NCBI GenBank assembly: GCA_002343685.1
Contig: DDRS01000027.1
Coordinates: 62,001-126,000 of the forward strand
Reading direction: 5' to 3'
DNA length: 64,000 nucleotides
DNA from: Thiobacillus denitrificans
GTDB lineage: Bacteria; Pseudomonadota; Gammaproteobacteria; Burkholderiales; Thiobacillaceae
In this document: positions 52,997 through 62,456 of the stretch, one piece after another
Numbering within the stretch: the first letter of the stretch is position 1
Layout of the letters: each line of letters opens with the position of its first letter
Position numbers and translations under genes: made by a program
Notes under the pieces: model-generated
Databases searched by the model: none
Told to the model about the DNA's origin: nothing
What the model saw: only the letters and a program-made list of their open reading frames with translations

Positions 52997-55246
52997 GTGG
53001 TTTTCCGTATTCTTCTGCAGGCCTGTCTGTTCTGGTTGTTGTCGAGCTCGCCGGCAATGGCCGTGCAAGGCGGGATTCCTGTCCGGGTCGGCGTGGCCGA
53101 CAATCCTCCCATCGTCACGGCAACACCCGGTGTGCCGCCCCAGGGCATCGCGATCGACGTCATCCGCGCGGTAGCGAATCGGGAAGGCTGGCGGATCACC
53201 TACGTTCCCGATTCCTGGGACAATCTGCTCGCCCGCCTGGACAAGGGCGAGATCGACCTTCTCGTGGGAATTGCCTATAGCGACGAACGTGCGAAGCGCT
53301 TCCAGTTCAGCCAGCAGAGCCTGATCGGAAACTGGGGCATGGTGTTCCGCCATGCCCAGTCCCACATCGAGTCGCTGCCCGATCTCAAGGGCAAGCGGGT
53401 GGCGCTCATGCGGGGCAGTACGCACAGCCAGGCCCTGATCGATTTGTCGAAGCAGTTCGACGCGGGGTTTACGCCTGTCTACGTGGATACCTATGCCGAT
53501 GTGTTGCGGGCGATCATCGAACGCCGGGCTGATGCAGGCGCGGTGAACCGGGTTTTCGCGGCGCTGCATGTCCACCCCAACGACATGGTCGCGACCGGCA
53601 TCGTATTCAATCCCATTTTTGTCCATTACGCCGCCCCGAAGCATGCGGACCCCGCCCTCCTGCATGCATTGGATCGGGACCTGGCCGCGCTCAAGGCTGA
53701 CCCCGGGTCGGCCTATTACGAGTCGCTGCGGCGTTGGCTCGAAGCCGCGCCTGAAACGCGCTATCCCAGCTGGCTGTCGTGGGCCGTGGCTGCGGTCGCA
53801 GGCTTGTTCGTCCTGGCGTTGGCGATCGTCGGCTTGCTGCGCTATCAGGTCAAGCGGCAGACGGGCGAGCTGCAGCGCCGTGCCGATCTGCTGCAGACTG
53901 AAATCCAGCAGCGTGAGGCGGCCCAGCAACACCTGAACCAGCTGGCTTATTTCGACGGGTTGACGCAGCTGCCGAACCGCGAAGGTTTCCGTACCGCACT
54001 CGAGAGAATGCTGTCCGCCCTGCAAGGCAGCGAAGCGCGACTGGCCCTGCTGTTCATCGACCTCGACCGGTTGAAGAACATCAATGACGGGCTCGGTCAT
54101 GGGGCAGGCGACCTCTTGCTGCAGCAGGTCGCCCAGCGCCTGCAATCGGTGTTGCGCGCGCACGATCATCTGAGCCGTTTCGGCGGCGATGAATTCGTGG
54201 CGATCGTATCCGATATCGACGTGCAGGCGGATGCCGAACTGGTCGCCACGCGCCTGCTGAACAGTCTTGCCATGCCGATCGATATCGGCGCCACGCAGAT
54301 ATACAGCAGCGCCAGCATTGGCATTGCACTGTATCCCGACGACGCATCGTCGGTGGAAACGCTGCTCAAGCATGCCGACACGGCCATGTATCAGGCGAAG
54401 GAACAAGGCGGCAATCGCTTCCTGTTCTATCACGCGCAGCAGACCGCGCGCGTGGTGGAGCGGCTGACGCTCGACACCCGCCTGCGCCAGGCGCTGGAAC
54501 GCGACGAATTCCTGTTGCATTACCAGCCGATCGTGGAACTGGAAAGCGGGCGCATCGTCGGGCTCGAGGCGCTGCTGCGCTGGAACGATCCGGACCAGGG
54601 ACTGGTGCTGCCCGGCGCATTCATTTCAGCCGCCGAAGACACCGGCCTGATCGTCCAGCTCGGCGAATGGGTGCTGGAGGCCGGCTGCGCTCAATTACAC
54701 GCCTGGCAGAAGCAGGGCAGGGCTGCCGAATTGACGCTGGCCGTGAACGTCTCGACCCGGCAGTTCGAAGGTGGGCGCCTGGTGAAATCGGTTGCCCAGG
54801 CACTTGCGCGTACCGGCTTGGCTGCGGAGTGCCTCGAACTCGAGATTACCGAGAACGTGATGCTGATCATGAACGACGAGGTTCGCAGCAGTCTCGACAA
54901 ACTGCGCAGCATGGGGGTGCGACTGTCGCTCGACGACTTCGGTACCGGCTATTCCAGTCTGAGTTACCTCAAGCAGCTGCCGTTTCACGCGCTCAAGATC
55001 GACCAGTCGTTCGTCCGTCGGATCCCGGACCAGGCTGGCGATACCCAGATCGTCACGACAATTCTGGCCTTGGCGAAAGGACTCGGGCTGGAGGTGATCG
55101 CCGAAGGCATCGAAACCTCGCAGCAGTACGACTTCCTGCGCGAGAACGGTTGCGAATTCGGTCAGGGCTATCTGATGAGCCGGCCGCAGGCGGCGGACCA
55201 GCTGGTCGCGCTGCTGGAGCGGCAGCGCGCGTCAGGATCGGTCTGA
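52997..55246 (+). CDS. Substrate-binding sensor with GGDEF and EAL domains
   Basis: 749 residues from a GTG. A signal peptide (about 1-22), a periplasmic amino-acid-type binding domain (SBP_bac_3, about 27-250), one membrane helix (about 257-280), a coiled linker, GGDEF (residues 396-400, SRFGGDEFVA) with the inhibitory RxxD site five residues upstream (RAHD), then EAL (524-526, GLEALLRW). The EAL catalytic set appears complete (LELEITENVM, LDDFGTGYSSL, LKIDQSFV, IAEGIE). It should both make and degrade cyclic di-GMP in response to a small periplasmic ligand. It converges with prmB without a gap. Confidence 0.93.
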   Translation: MVFRILLQACLFWLLSSSPAMAVQGGIPVRVGVADNPPIVTATPGVPPQGIAIDVIRAVANREGWRITYVPDSWDNLLARLDKGEIDLLVGIAYSDERAKRFQFSQQSLIGNWGMVFRHAQSHIESLPDLKGKRVALMRGSTHSQALIDLSKQFDAGFTPVYVDTYADVLRAIIERRADAGAVNRVFAALHVHPNDMVATGIVFNPIFVHYAAPKHADPALLHALDRDLAALKADPGSAYYESLRRWLEAAPETRYPSWLSWAVAAVAGLFVLALAIVGLLRYQVKRQTGELQRRADLLQTEIQQREAAQQHLNQLAYFDGLTQLPNREGFRTALERMLSALQGSEARLALLFIDLDRLKNINDGLGHGAGDLLLQQVAQRLQSVLRAHDHLSRFGGDEFVAIVSDIDVQADAELVATRLLNSLAMPIDIGATQIYSSASIGIALYPDDASSVETLLKHADTAMYQAKEQGGNRFLFYHAQQTARVVERLTLDTRLRQALERDEFLLHYQPIVELESGRIVGLEALLRWNDPDQGLVLPGAFISAAEDTGLIVQLGEWVLEAGCAQLHAWQKQGRAAELTLAVNVSTRQFEGGRLVKSVAQALARTGLAAECLELEITENVMLIMNDEVRSSLDKLRSMGVRLSLDDFGTGYSSLSYLKQLPFHALKIDQSFVRRIPDQAGDTQIVTTILALAKGLGLEVIAEGIETSQQYDFLRENGCEFGQGYLMSRPQAADQLVALLERQRASGSV

Positions 55247-56149
55247 TTACAGGCCGGCGAGATCCTCGCGCCGCAGCATGAACACGTACTGGTCGCCGCT
55301 CTCGGTGTCGAGCCAGGTGAAGGGCAGGGCGGGATAGGCGGCTTCGAGCGCATCGCGGTTGTGGCCGATTTCGACCACCAGCAGGCCGCCGGGATTGAGG
55401 TGGGCCTGGGCGCCGGCCAGAATCTTCCGAGTGGCATCCAGGCCGTCCTCGCCTGAGCCCAGCGCCAGCGCGGGTTCCGCCTGGTATTCCGGCGGCAGCG
55501 CGGCAACCGATTCGGCGTTCACATAGGGCGGGTTGCTGACGATGACGTCATAGGTCCGGCCGTCCAGCGCCGCAAACAGATCCGACTCGACCAGCTCGAT
55601 ACGGTCCGCGAGACCGTAATCGCCGACGTTCTTTGCGGCAACGTCGAGCGCATCCTTCGACAGATCGGCCGCGTCGACCTCGGCATTCGGAAAGGCCAGC
55701 GCCGCGAGAACGGCGAGACAGCCGGAGCCGGTGCAGAGGTCAAGTGCGCGCGTCACCTCGTCCGGATTTTCCACCCACGGCGCCAGCTGTTCGTGCAGCA
55801 ACTCGGCGATGAAGGAACGCGGCACGATCACGCGCTCGTCGACATAGAAACGGTGCGCGCCCAGCCAGGCCTCGTGCGTGAGGTAGGCGGCAGGCAGGCG
55901 TTCGTGCACCCGGCGCTCGATCACCGCCTGCACCTGCTCGGACTCGCCGTGCGTCAGACTGGCATCGAGGAAGGGTTCGAGACGGTCGAGCGGCAGGTGC
56001 AGGGTATGCAGGATCAGATAGGCCGCCTCGTCGAAGGCATTGTCGGTGCCATGGCCGAAAAACAATTCGGCCTCGTTGAAGCGCGACACGGCGAAGCGCA
56101 GCCAGTCGCGCACGGTGATCAGGGATTCGGTGTCTTCGAAGTGTTTCAT
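55247..56149 (-). CDS. prmB: PrmB, ribosomal protein L3 glutamine methyltransferase
   Basis: Methylates a Gln of L3 during 50S assembly. Start ATG at 56149 (300 residues). The N-terminal helical domain has FNEAELFFGHGTDNAFDEAAYL; the methyltransferase core has LDLCTGSGCLAV (SAM) and the catalytic NPPY (SNPPYVNAESV). It follows dapE by 20 bp on the same strand. It is separated from PrmC-type release-factor enzymes by the GHGTDNA motif. Confidence 0.93.
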   Translation of the reverse strand: MKHFEDTESLITVRDWLRFAVSRFNEAELFFGHGTDNAFDEAAYLILHTLHLPLDRLEPFLDASLTHGESEQVQAVIERRVHERLPAAYLTHEAWLGAHRFYVDERVIVPRSFIAELLHEQLAPWVENPDEVTRALDLCTGSGCLAVLAALAFPNAEVDAADLSKDALDVAAKNVGDYGLADRIELVESDLFAALDGRTYDVIVSNPPYVNAESVAALPPEYQAEPALALGSGEDGLDATRKILAGAQAHLNPGGLLVVEIGHNRDALEAAYPALPFTWLDTESGDQYVFMLRREDLAGL

Positions 56150-56169
56150 CGCGCGGGTTCTGGTCAGGG

Positions 56170-57330
56170 TTAAGCCAGCAGTTTTTCCAGCGTCTTCTGG
56201 TAGATCGCCGCCAGCTGCTCGATGTTCTCCACTGCGACATGTTCGTTCAGCTTGTGGATGCTCATGTTGAGCGGGCCGAACTCGACGACTTCGTGGCAGA
56301 TGTCGGCGATGAAGCGTCCGTCCGAGGTGCCGCCGGTGGTCGACAGTTCGGGGGTGAGACCGGTGACCTCGTGGATGGCTTCGCTCAGCCGATCGCACAG
56401 GGGGCCGCGCGGGGTGAGGAAAGGCTTGCCGGACAGGCTCCAGTCGATTTCGTAATCGAGGCCGTGACTATCGAGGATTTCATTCACCGCGTCCATCAAG
56501 CCTTCGGCGGTGCTGGCGGTGGAGAAGCGGAAGTTGAACTGGATCTCGACCACGCCAGGGATGACGTTGGTGGCGCCGGTGCCGGCGTGGATATTGGATA
56601 TCTGCCAGGTGGTGGGGGGAAAGTAGGCATTGCCCTCGTCCCACATGGTGTCGGCGAGCTCGGCGATCGCCGGTGCGGCGAGATGGATGGGATTCTTGGC
56701 CAGGTGCGGGTAGGCGATGTGACCTTGGACGCCCTTGACGCGCAGCGTGCCGGACAACGAGCCGCGCCGCCCGTTCTTGATGGTGTCGCCGAACTCGGCG
56801 GCACTGGTGGGTTCGCCGACGATGCAGTAGTCGAGCGTCTCGCCGCGTGCCTTCAACGCTTCGACGACCTTCACCGTGCCGTCGGTGGCAGGCCCTTCCT
56901 CGTCGGAGGTGAGCAGGAAGGCGATCGAGCCGCTGTGCCCGGGATGCGCGGCGATGAAACGTTCGGTGGCGGTGACGAATGCGGCGTCGGAGGTCTTCAT
57001 GTCGGCGGCGCCGCGCGCGTACAGTTTGCCGTCGCGCACCGTCGGCTCGAAGGGATCGGATAGCCATTGCTCGAGCGGGCCGGTGGGCACCACGTCGGTA
57101 TGGCCGGCAAAACAGACCACCGGTGCGGCCGTGCCCTTGCGTGCCCATAGATTGTCGACGCCGTTGTGGCAATGGCGCTCGATGTGGAAGCCGAGTTTCT
57201 GCAGGCGCGCGGCGATGAGGTCGTGGCAGCCGGCATCGTCCGGCGTCAGCGATTTGCGTTTGAGCAGTTCGATCGCAAGCGCCAAGGTTTCGTTGGCAAG
57301 GATTCCATTCTCGGGCGTTTCATTGGCCAT
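56170..57330 (-). CDS. dapE: Succinyl-diaminopimelate desuccinylase
   Basis: Zinc enzyme of lysine and peptidoglycan precursor synthesis. 386 residues, about ten longer at the N-terminus than usual, so an internal start is possible. Metal and catalytic motifs: CFAGHTDVVPTGP (His about 84), SDEEGPATDGT (Glu about 150), and TGGTSDGRFI near the C-terminus. It lies between yffB and prmB in one unit. Confidence 0.95.
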   Translation of the reverse strand: MANETPENGILANETLALAIELLKRKSLTPDDAGCHDLIAARLQKLGFHIERHCHNGVDNLWARKGTAAPVVCFAGHTDVVPTGPLEQWLSDPFEPTVRDGKLYARGAADMKTSDAAFVTATERFIAAHPGHSGSIAFLLTSDEEGPATDGTVKVVEALKARGETLDYCIVGEPTSAAEFGDTIKNGRRGSLSGTLRVKGVQGHIAYPHLAKNPIHLAAPAIAELADTMWDEGNAYFPPTTWQISNIHAGTGATNVIPGVVEIQFNFRFSTASTAEGLMDAVNEILDSHGLDYEIDWSLSGKPFLTPRGPLCDRLSEAIHEVTGLTPELSTTGGTSDGRFIADICHEVVEFGPLNMSIHKLNEHVAVENIEQLAAIYQKTLEKLLA

Positions 57331-57336
57331 GCAGTT

Positions 57337-57684
57337 TCATTCTCCGAACAAGGCTTGATATTGTTCTTCGGCAAAGCCGAGATGGTATTTTCCGTTTCGC
57401 TCCAGCACCGGCCGCTTGATCACGCTGGGGTGGGCCTGCATCAGCGCGATCGCACTGGCGTCGTCGATGACTGCCACCTTCTCCGCATCGGTGAGTTGGC
57501 GCCAGGTCGTGCCGCGCGTATTCACCAGTGTCTGCCAGCCGACCTGCGCGACGACCTTGCGCAGCCAGGCCGCGTCCACGCCCTGTTTCTTGAAATCGTG
57601 GAAGACGACGTTGCACGCATGGTCATCGAGCCAGGCGCGTGCTTTTTTCACCGTCGTGCAGTTGGGAATACCGTAGAGCTTCAT
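57337..57684 (-). CDS. yffB: ArsC/Spx-family protein (YffB-like)
   Basis: 115 residues from the ATG before KLYGIPNCTTVKKAR; the CxxS-type redox site is reduced to one cysteine (NCTT). Thioredoxin-like ArsC fold with KRPVLERNGKYHLGF at the end. In E. coli the homologue is also next to dapE. Despite the name it is unlikely to reduce arsenate; it may bind glutathione. Confidence 0.88.
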   Translation of the reverse strand: MKLYGIPNCTTVKKARAWLDDHACNVVFHDFKKQGVDAAWLRKVVAQVGWQTLVNTRGTTWRQLTDAEKVAVIDDASAIALMQAHPSVIKRPVLERNGKYHLGFAEEQYQALFGE

Positions 57685-57767
57685 GCCGTTGTTTTTGTCC
57701 GGTGCCGGAATGCGCCGCATCGGACGTAAAATCAGGAAAAACCGAATTCGTAATTCTACCCGACCTG

Positions 57768-59564
57768 ATGCATCCCGCCGTTCATTCCCATTCGCCCCCG
57801 CCGCCGCCTGGCGACCCCAGCCTGCGCTCGATCAGCCGCCTGTTTCCCTATTTATGGGAATTTCGCGGCCGTGTATTGCTGGCGCTGGCGCTGCTGGTCG
57901 GCGCCAAGCTGGCCTCGGTGGCGGTGCCGCTGGTGCTGAAGGACATCATCGACTCCCTGAACAAGCCGCGTCCCGAACTGGTGCTGCCGCTGACCTTCAT
58001 CGTCAGTTACGGTCTGTTGCGCTTCGCCAGTACCACCTTTGCCGACCTGCGCGACGTGGTGTTCGCCAAGGTCACGCAGCGCGCCATGCGACGCATCAGC
58101 ATGGCGGTGTTCCAGCACCTGCACGCGCTGTCGCTGCGCTTTCATCTGGAAAGACAGACTGGTGGTATCACCCGCGACATCGAGCGCGGCTCCAAGGCGC
58201 TGTCCAGCCTAGTCGGCTATCTACTGTTCCGCATCACGCCCACGGTGCTGGAAATCCTGTTGGTCGCGGGCATTCTGTTCGTCAAGCTCGACTGGGTGTT
58301 CGGGGTGCTGACGCTCATCACGCTGGCGGCTTACATCGGCTTTACCGTGACCATCACCGAATGGCGCACGCAGTTCGTACGCCGCGCCAACACTCTCGAT
58401 TCCGAGGCCTACGGCCGCGCCATCGACAGCCTGCTGAACTACGAGACGGTCAAATACTTCGGCAACGAAAAATACGAGGCTGCGCGCTATGACAAAAGCC
58501 TGATCGAATGGGAAGACATGGCGCTGAAGTCGCAGCGCTCGCTGGGCATGCTCAATGCCGCCCAGGCCGGGACCATCGCGATCGGAGTGACGCTGATGGT
58601 ATTGCGTGCCGCCAACGGCGTCGTGCACGGCACGCTGACACTGGGGGATCTGGTGATGGTCAATGCTTTCCTGCTGCAGATGTTCCAGCCGCTGAGCTTT
58701 CTCGGCGTGATGTATCGCCAGATCAAGGAGTCGATCACCGACGTCGAGCGCATGTTCGCCTTGCTGCAGCGGCCGCGCGAGGTGGAGGATGCCCCCGATG
58801 CGCGCGACCTCGACGTGGTGGCGGGCGAGGTGAGGTTCGAGCATGTGAACTTCGCCTACAACGCCGACCGCCCGATTCTGCATGATGTCAGCTTCACCAT
58901 CCCCGCCGGCAGGACCGTGGCGGCAGTGGGATCCAGCGGCGCCGGCAAGTCGACGCTCGCACGATTGCTGTTCCGTTTCTACGATGTCGGCGCGGGCAGC
59001 ATCCGCATCGACGGCCAGGACATCCGCCATGTCACGCAGGACAGCCTGCGCGCCGCCATCGGTGTGGTGCCGCAGGACACCGTGCTGTTCAACGACAGCA
59101 TCTACTACAACATCGCCTACGGCCGACCCGACGCCAGCCGCGACGAGGTACTCGAAGCCGCGCGTGCCGCGCATATCCTGCATTTCATCGAAGCCCTGCC
59201 GCAGGGATGGGACACGGTGGTGGGCGAGCGCGGACTGAAGCTCTCGGGCGGCGAGAAACAGCGCGTGGCGATCGCGCGCACGCTGCTGAAGAATCCGGCC
59301 ATCCTGATTCTGGACGAGGCTACCTCGGCGCTCGACACCAAGACTGAAAAAGCCATCCAGGCCGAGCTGCTGGAAATCGCGCGCAGCCACACCAGCCTCA
59401 TCATCGCGCACCGCCTCTCCACCGTAGTCGAAGCCGACGAGATCCTGGTGATGGAAGGCGGGCGCATCGTCGAGCGCGGGCGGCATACCGATCTGCTGGC
59501 GAGAAATGGCGTATATGCCCACATGTGGGCATTGCAGCAGCAGGCCGAAGAGGAGGTCGCCTGA
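57768..59564 (+). CDS. Atm1-like ABC exporter (fused permease and ATPase)
   Basis: Start ATG 57768 gives 598 residues. Six membrane helices (about 30-335) precede a nucleotide-binding domain with Walker A GSSGAGKST (about 388-396), signature LSGGEKQR (about 490) and Walker B AILILDEATSALD. The membrane part has the ATM1/HMT1-type NYETVKYFGNEKYE segment, so it probably exports glutathione-bound sulfur species, metals or Fe-S related compounds. The stop overlaps the following transporter gene (TGATG). Confidence 0.9.
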   Translation: MHPAVHSHSPPPPPGDPSLRSISRLFPYLWEFRGRVLLALALLVGAKLASVAVPLVLKDIIDSLNKPRPELVLPLTFIVSYGLLRFASTTFADLRDVVFAKVTQRAMRRISMAVFQHLHALSLRFHLERQTGGITRDIERGSKALSSLVGYLLFRITPTVLEILLVAGILFVKLDWVFGVLTLITLAAYIGFTVTITEWRTQFVRRANTLDSEAYGRAIDSLLNYETVKYFGNEKYEAARYDKSLIEWEDMALKSQRSLGMLNAAQAGTIAIGVTLMVLRAANGVVHGTLTLGDLVMVNAFLLQMFQPLSFLGVMYRQIKESITDVERMFALLQRPREVEDAPDARDLDVVAGEVRFEHVNFAYNADRPILHDVSFTIPAGRTVAAVGSSGAGKSTLARLLFRFYDVGAGSIRIDGQDIRHVTQDSLRAAIGVVPQDTVLFNDSIYYNIAYGRPDASRDEVLEAARAAHILHFIEALPQGWDTVVGERGLKLSGGEKQRVAIARTLLKNPAILILDEATSALDTKTEKAIQAELLEIARSHTSLIIAHRLSTVVEADEILVMEGGRIVERGRHTDLLARNGVYAHMWALQQQAEEEVA

Positions 59565-60901
59565 TGAGCAACCCTTCGACTCGACCCCAGACAGGCCCTT
59601 CGACCGGGCTCAGGACAGGCCTGCTTCAACCGGGTGTGCGCCGACGCGAAGTCTGGGCATGGGCGATGTACGACTTCGCCAATTCGGGCTACACGACGGT
59701 CGTCATCACGGCCGTGTTCAGCGCCTATTTCGTCGCGGCGGTGGCCGGCAACGCGCCGTGGGCGACTTTCGTCTGGACGCTCGCCCTGTCGGTTTCCTAT
59801 GCGTTGGTGATGCTGACGGCACCGCTGATCGGCGCGTATGCCGATGCCCACGCCAACAAGAAAATGCTGCTGTGGCTGACCACGCTGGGCTGCGTCGGCT
59901 TCACCGCGCTGCTGTATTTTGCCGTGCCGGGCGCGCTGGCGCTGGCCATCGTGGGGCTGGTGCTCTCCAATTATTTCTTCGGCACCGGCGAAAACCTGAT
60001 CGCCGCATTCCTGAACGAGCTCGCGCGTCCGCGTGCACTGGGCCGGGTATCCGGCTGGGGTTGGTCGCTCGGCTATGTGGGCGGGCTGGTGTCGTTGGGC
60101 GCAAGCCTCGCCTACATCAGCTGGGCGCAGGCGCATGGCCAGGAAGCCGCGGCCTTCGTTCCGGTCTCCATGCTGATCACCGCCGCGCTGTTCCTGCTGG
60201 CAAGTTTGCCGACACTGTTGATGTTGCGCGAGCGTGCCGTGCCACAACGCGACCGAACGGCCCGTAACGCCTGGGCCCAGGTGCGGCACACGCTCGGCCA
60301 TCTCGAATACCTGCCCGACCTCAAGCGTTTTCTTGTCTGCACCGTGTTGTACCAGGCAGGCATCCAGGCTGTCATCACGCTGGCGGCGATCTACGCCAAC
60401 CAGGCATTTCACTTCAGCACCCAGCAAACCATCCTGCTGGTGCTGGTGGTCAATATCACGGCGGCTGTCGGCGCCTTCGTCTTCGGCCACGTGCAGGATC
60501 GGGTCGGCCATGTGCGCCTGATTGCGTTTACGCTGGTCGGCTGGATCGTGATGGTGCTGCTGGCCTGGGCCGCGCCCGACGAACGCATGTTCTGGGTGGC
60601 GGCCAATCTGGCCGGGCTGTGCATGGGGGCCTCGCAATCGGCCGGGCGTGCCATGGTGGGATTGCTGGCACCGCCGGCACAGGAGGCCGAATTCTTCGGC
60701 TTGTGGGGCCTGGCGGTCAAGCTGGCGTCGATCGTCGGCCCGCTGACCTATGGTATTGCGAGCTGGATCACGCAGGGCGACCACCGCCAGTCGCTGCTCA
60801 TCACCGGTTGTTATTTCGTCGCCGGACTGTGGATGCTGGTTGGCGTGAAAGCGGCGCGCGGCCATCGTGCCGCGCGGCGGTTCGCCCGCATCGGCGCGTA
60901 A
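59564..60901 (+). CDS. UMF1-family major facilitator transporter
   Basis: 445 residues from the ATG that overlaps the ABC-exporter stop, with GAGGAGG just before it. The UMF1/Atg22-type signature AWAMYDFANSGYTTVVITAVF (about 30-50) opens the first of about 12 helices. The first 22 residues (SNPSTRPQTGPSTGLRTGL) are encoded by a tandem 24-bp genomic repeat and are probably not functional protein. It is coupled to the ABC exporter and may share its substrate class; the substrate is unknown. Confidence 0.85.
   Translation: MSNPSTRPQTGPSTGLRTGLLQPGVRRREVWAWAMYDFANSGYTTVVITAVFSAYFVAAVAGNAPWATFVWTLALSVSYALVMLTAPLIGAYADAHANKKMLLWLTTLGCVGFTALLYFAVPGALALAIVGLVLSNYFFGTGENLIAAFLNELARPRALGRVSGWGWSLGYVGGLVSLGASLAYISWAQAHGQEAAAFVPVSMLITAALFLLASLPTLLMLRERAVPQRDRTARNAWAQVRHTLGHLEYLPDLKRFLVCTVLYQAGIQAVITLAAIYANQAFHFSTQQTILLVLVVNITAAVGAFVFGHVQDRVGHVRLIAFTLVGWIVMVLLAWAAPDERMFWVAANLAGLCMGASQSAGRAMVGLLAPPAQEAEFFGLWGLAVKLASIVGPLTYGIASWITQGDHRQSLLITGCYFVAGLWMLVGVKAARGHRAARRFARIGA
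59572..59619. repeat. Tandem 24-bp CCCTTCGAC...ACAGG repeat inside a coding start
   Basis: Two copies, 59572-59595 and 59596-59619, begin with CCCTTCGAC and end with ACAGG, differing at a few central positions. Because 24 is a multiple of three they insert two octapeptides, PSTRPQTG and PSTGLRTG, into the transporter. In the other frames they read like the RPFDRAQDRP-type peptides found in many proteobacterial hypothetical proteins, a known dispersed intergenic repeat. Confidence 0.75.
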
Positions 60902-60903
60902 CG

Positions 60904-61332
60904 ATGGCGGCCTTTACGATTGGAGAAACCGACTGGGCCCGCGATGCGGTACGCCTTGGCGCCGTACGGCGTGCCGTGTTCATCGACGAGCAAGGGGTCC
61001 CGGAAGCGCTGGAGTGGGATGAGTACGATGCCGTCTCGACGCATTGGCTCGCCTTGGCCGAGGATGGTTCGCCCATCGGTTGCGCCCGCCTGCTGCCCGA
61101 CGGACACCTCGGCCGCATGGCCGTGCTGCCGGCCTGGCGCGGGCGCGGGGTGGGCCGGGCCTTGCTGGATCGGATTCTGTGCGCCGCACAGGCGCGTGGC
61201 CAGGCCGTGCTCAGACTCAGTGCGCAAACCCATGCTGCAGGGTTCTACGCCCGCGCAGGGTTTGTCGCCGAAGGTGCCGAATACGAGGAAGCCGGCATTC
61301 CGCATGTAGCCATGCAGAGGGTATTGGCCTGA
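60904..61332 (+). CDS. GNAT-family N-acetyltransferase
   Basis: 142 residues from ATG 60904, two bases after the transporter stop. The acetyl-CoA binding motif A AVLPAWRGRGVGRALLD (about 74-90) and the ElaA-like opening VFIDEQGVPEALEWDEYD are clear. The acceptor is unknown. It is likely co-transcribed with the transporters. Confidence 0.85.
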   Translation: MAAFTIGETDWARDAVRLGAVRRAVFIDEQGVPEALEWDEYDAVSTHWLALAEDGSPIGCARLLPDGHLGRMAVLPAWRGRGVGRALLDRILCAAQARGQAVLRLSAQTHAAGFYARAGFVAEGAEYEEAGIPHVAMQRVLA

Positions 61333-61490
61333 GCACGCTGGCATCAGTCCGGGCTGGGTTTTTGAATCGGAATTTAAGAATTTGCTGATACAGTTCGATA
61401 TGGAACGGGAAGACCGCGCGCGCCATGGCCGCGCCGTCGCCCACGGCGATACGGGAGATCGTCGCGTGGTCATTACAAGGATGGAGAGGC

Positions 61491-62456
61491 ATGACAAAAC
61501 TGAGGGCAGGCATCGTTGGGGCAGGGATTGCGGGTGCAAGTTGTGCGGGCACGCTCGCTGCGGCGGGCTGGGAGGTTGATGTGTTCGACAAGGCGCGTGG
61601 CGCGGGCGGACGCCTGTCGACCCGGCGTACGGAACAGGGCTGGGCCACGCTGGGTACCCCGTTCATCTCCGCCAAGCGCGAGCCATTCCGCAGCCAGTTG
61701 CGCGACTGGGTGCGACAGGGCTGGGCCGCACCGGTTCGCGGCAACGTCTGGCAGGGGCGCGCCACCATCTCGTGGGGCGAAGCGCAGTTGCAAAACCATT
61801 TCCGTCCCACCATCGAACCGTCGCAGCTGGTTCGCAAACTGCTCGGCGATGCCCGCTTGCACACCCAGTCACGCGTGGCGACCCTGCAGCCGCGAACGAT
61901 CATCCTCGAGAATGGCGAGGTGCGCGGCGACTACGACTGCGTGATCTGCAGCGTGCCCACGCCGCAGGCCATTCCCATGCTCGATGCGCTGCCGCTGTTG
62001 CGTGAGCGTCTGGGCGAGGTGCGCTATCGTCCGATCTGGTCGTTCCTGATGCGCTGGGAGGGCGGTCCCGCGGCGGACGTCATCAAGTTCGACGACCATC
62101 TGTTGAATCTGGCGGTACGCCAGACGGCCGACGGCCCCGGCCTGTGGGCGGTGCACAGCAGCCACGAATTCGCCGAAACCTACCTGGAAGCTTCGGAGAT
62201 GGAGGCCAGCAACCGCGCGGCTTCAGCACTGATGGGCCTGTTGGGTCTGCCGTGGCCGGTCGAGATCGAAGCCTCGCACCTGTGGCGCCATGCGCGTCCG
62301 CAAACCTCGGTCGGCGGCTTCTGGGTCAGCGACCGCGAGAGCCGCGTCGCCCTGATTGGCGATGGCATTGCCGGCGTCGGGGTCGAGCGTGCGTGGGAGA
62401 GCGGCGTGCGGCTGGCCCAGGCGCTGGTTCAGGCCCGGGAAGAGCTCCTGATCTAG
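61491..62456 (+). CDS. Renalase-like FAD-dependent oxidoreductase
   Basis: ATG 61491 with GGAGAGGC five bases upstream; 321 residues. The dinucleotide-binding GIVGAGIAGASCAGTLAAAG (about 7-26) and the DKARGAGGRLSTRR (about 32-45) mark the renalase/amine-oxidase-like family, and VALIGDGIAGVGVERAWESG (about 288) closes the FAD site. Bacterial renalases oxidise faulty dihydro-NAD isomers; that reaction is only a possibility here. It converges with cbpM with a 4-bp overlap. Confidence 0.85.
   Translation: MTKLRAGIVGAGIAGASCAGTLAAAGWEVDVFDKARGAGGRLSTRRTEQGWATLGTPFISAKREPFRSQLRDWVRQGWAAPVRGNVWQGRATISWGEAQLQNHFRPTIEPSQLVRKLLGDARLHTQSRVATLQPRTIILENGEVRGDYDCVICSVPTPQAIPMLDALPLLRERLGEVRYRPIWSFLMRWEGGPAADVIKFDDHLLNLAVRQTADGPGLWAVHSSHEFAETYLEASEMEASNRAASALMGLLGLPWPVEIEASHLWRHARPQTSVGGFWVSDRESRVALIGDGIAGVGVERAWESGVRLAQALVQAREELLI

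Noticed and set aside
59117..60865. 582-codon minus frame over the ABC exporter and transporter
   Set aside because: A His/Gln/Arg-rich shadow with no domain; the plus-strand genes are well supported.
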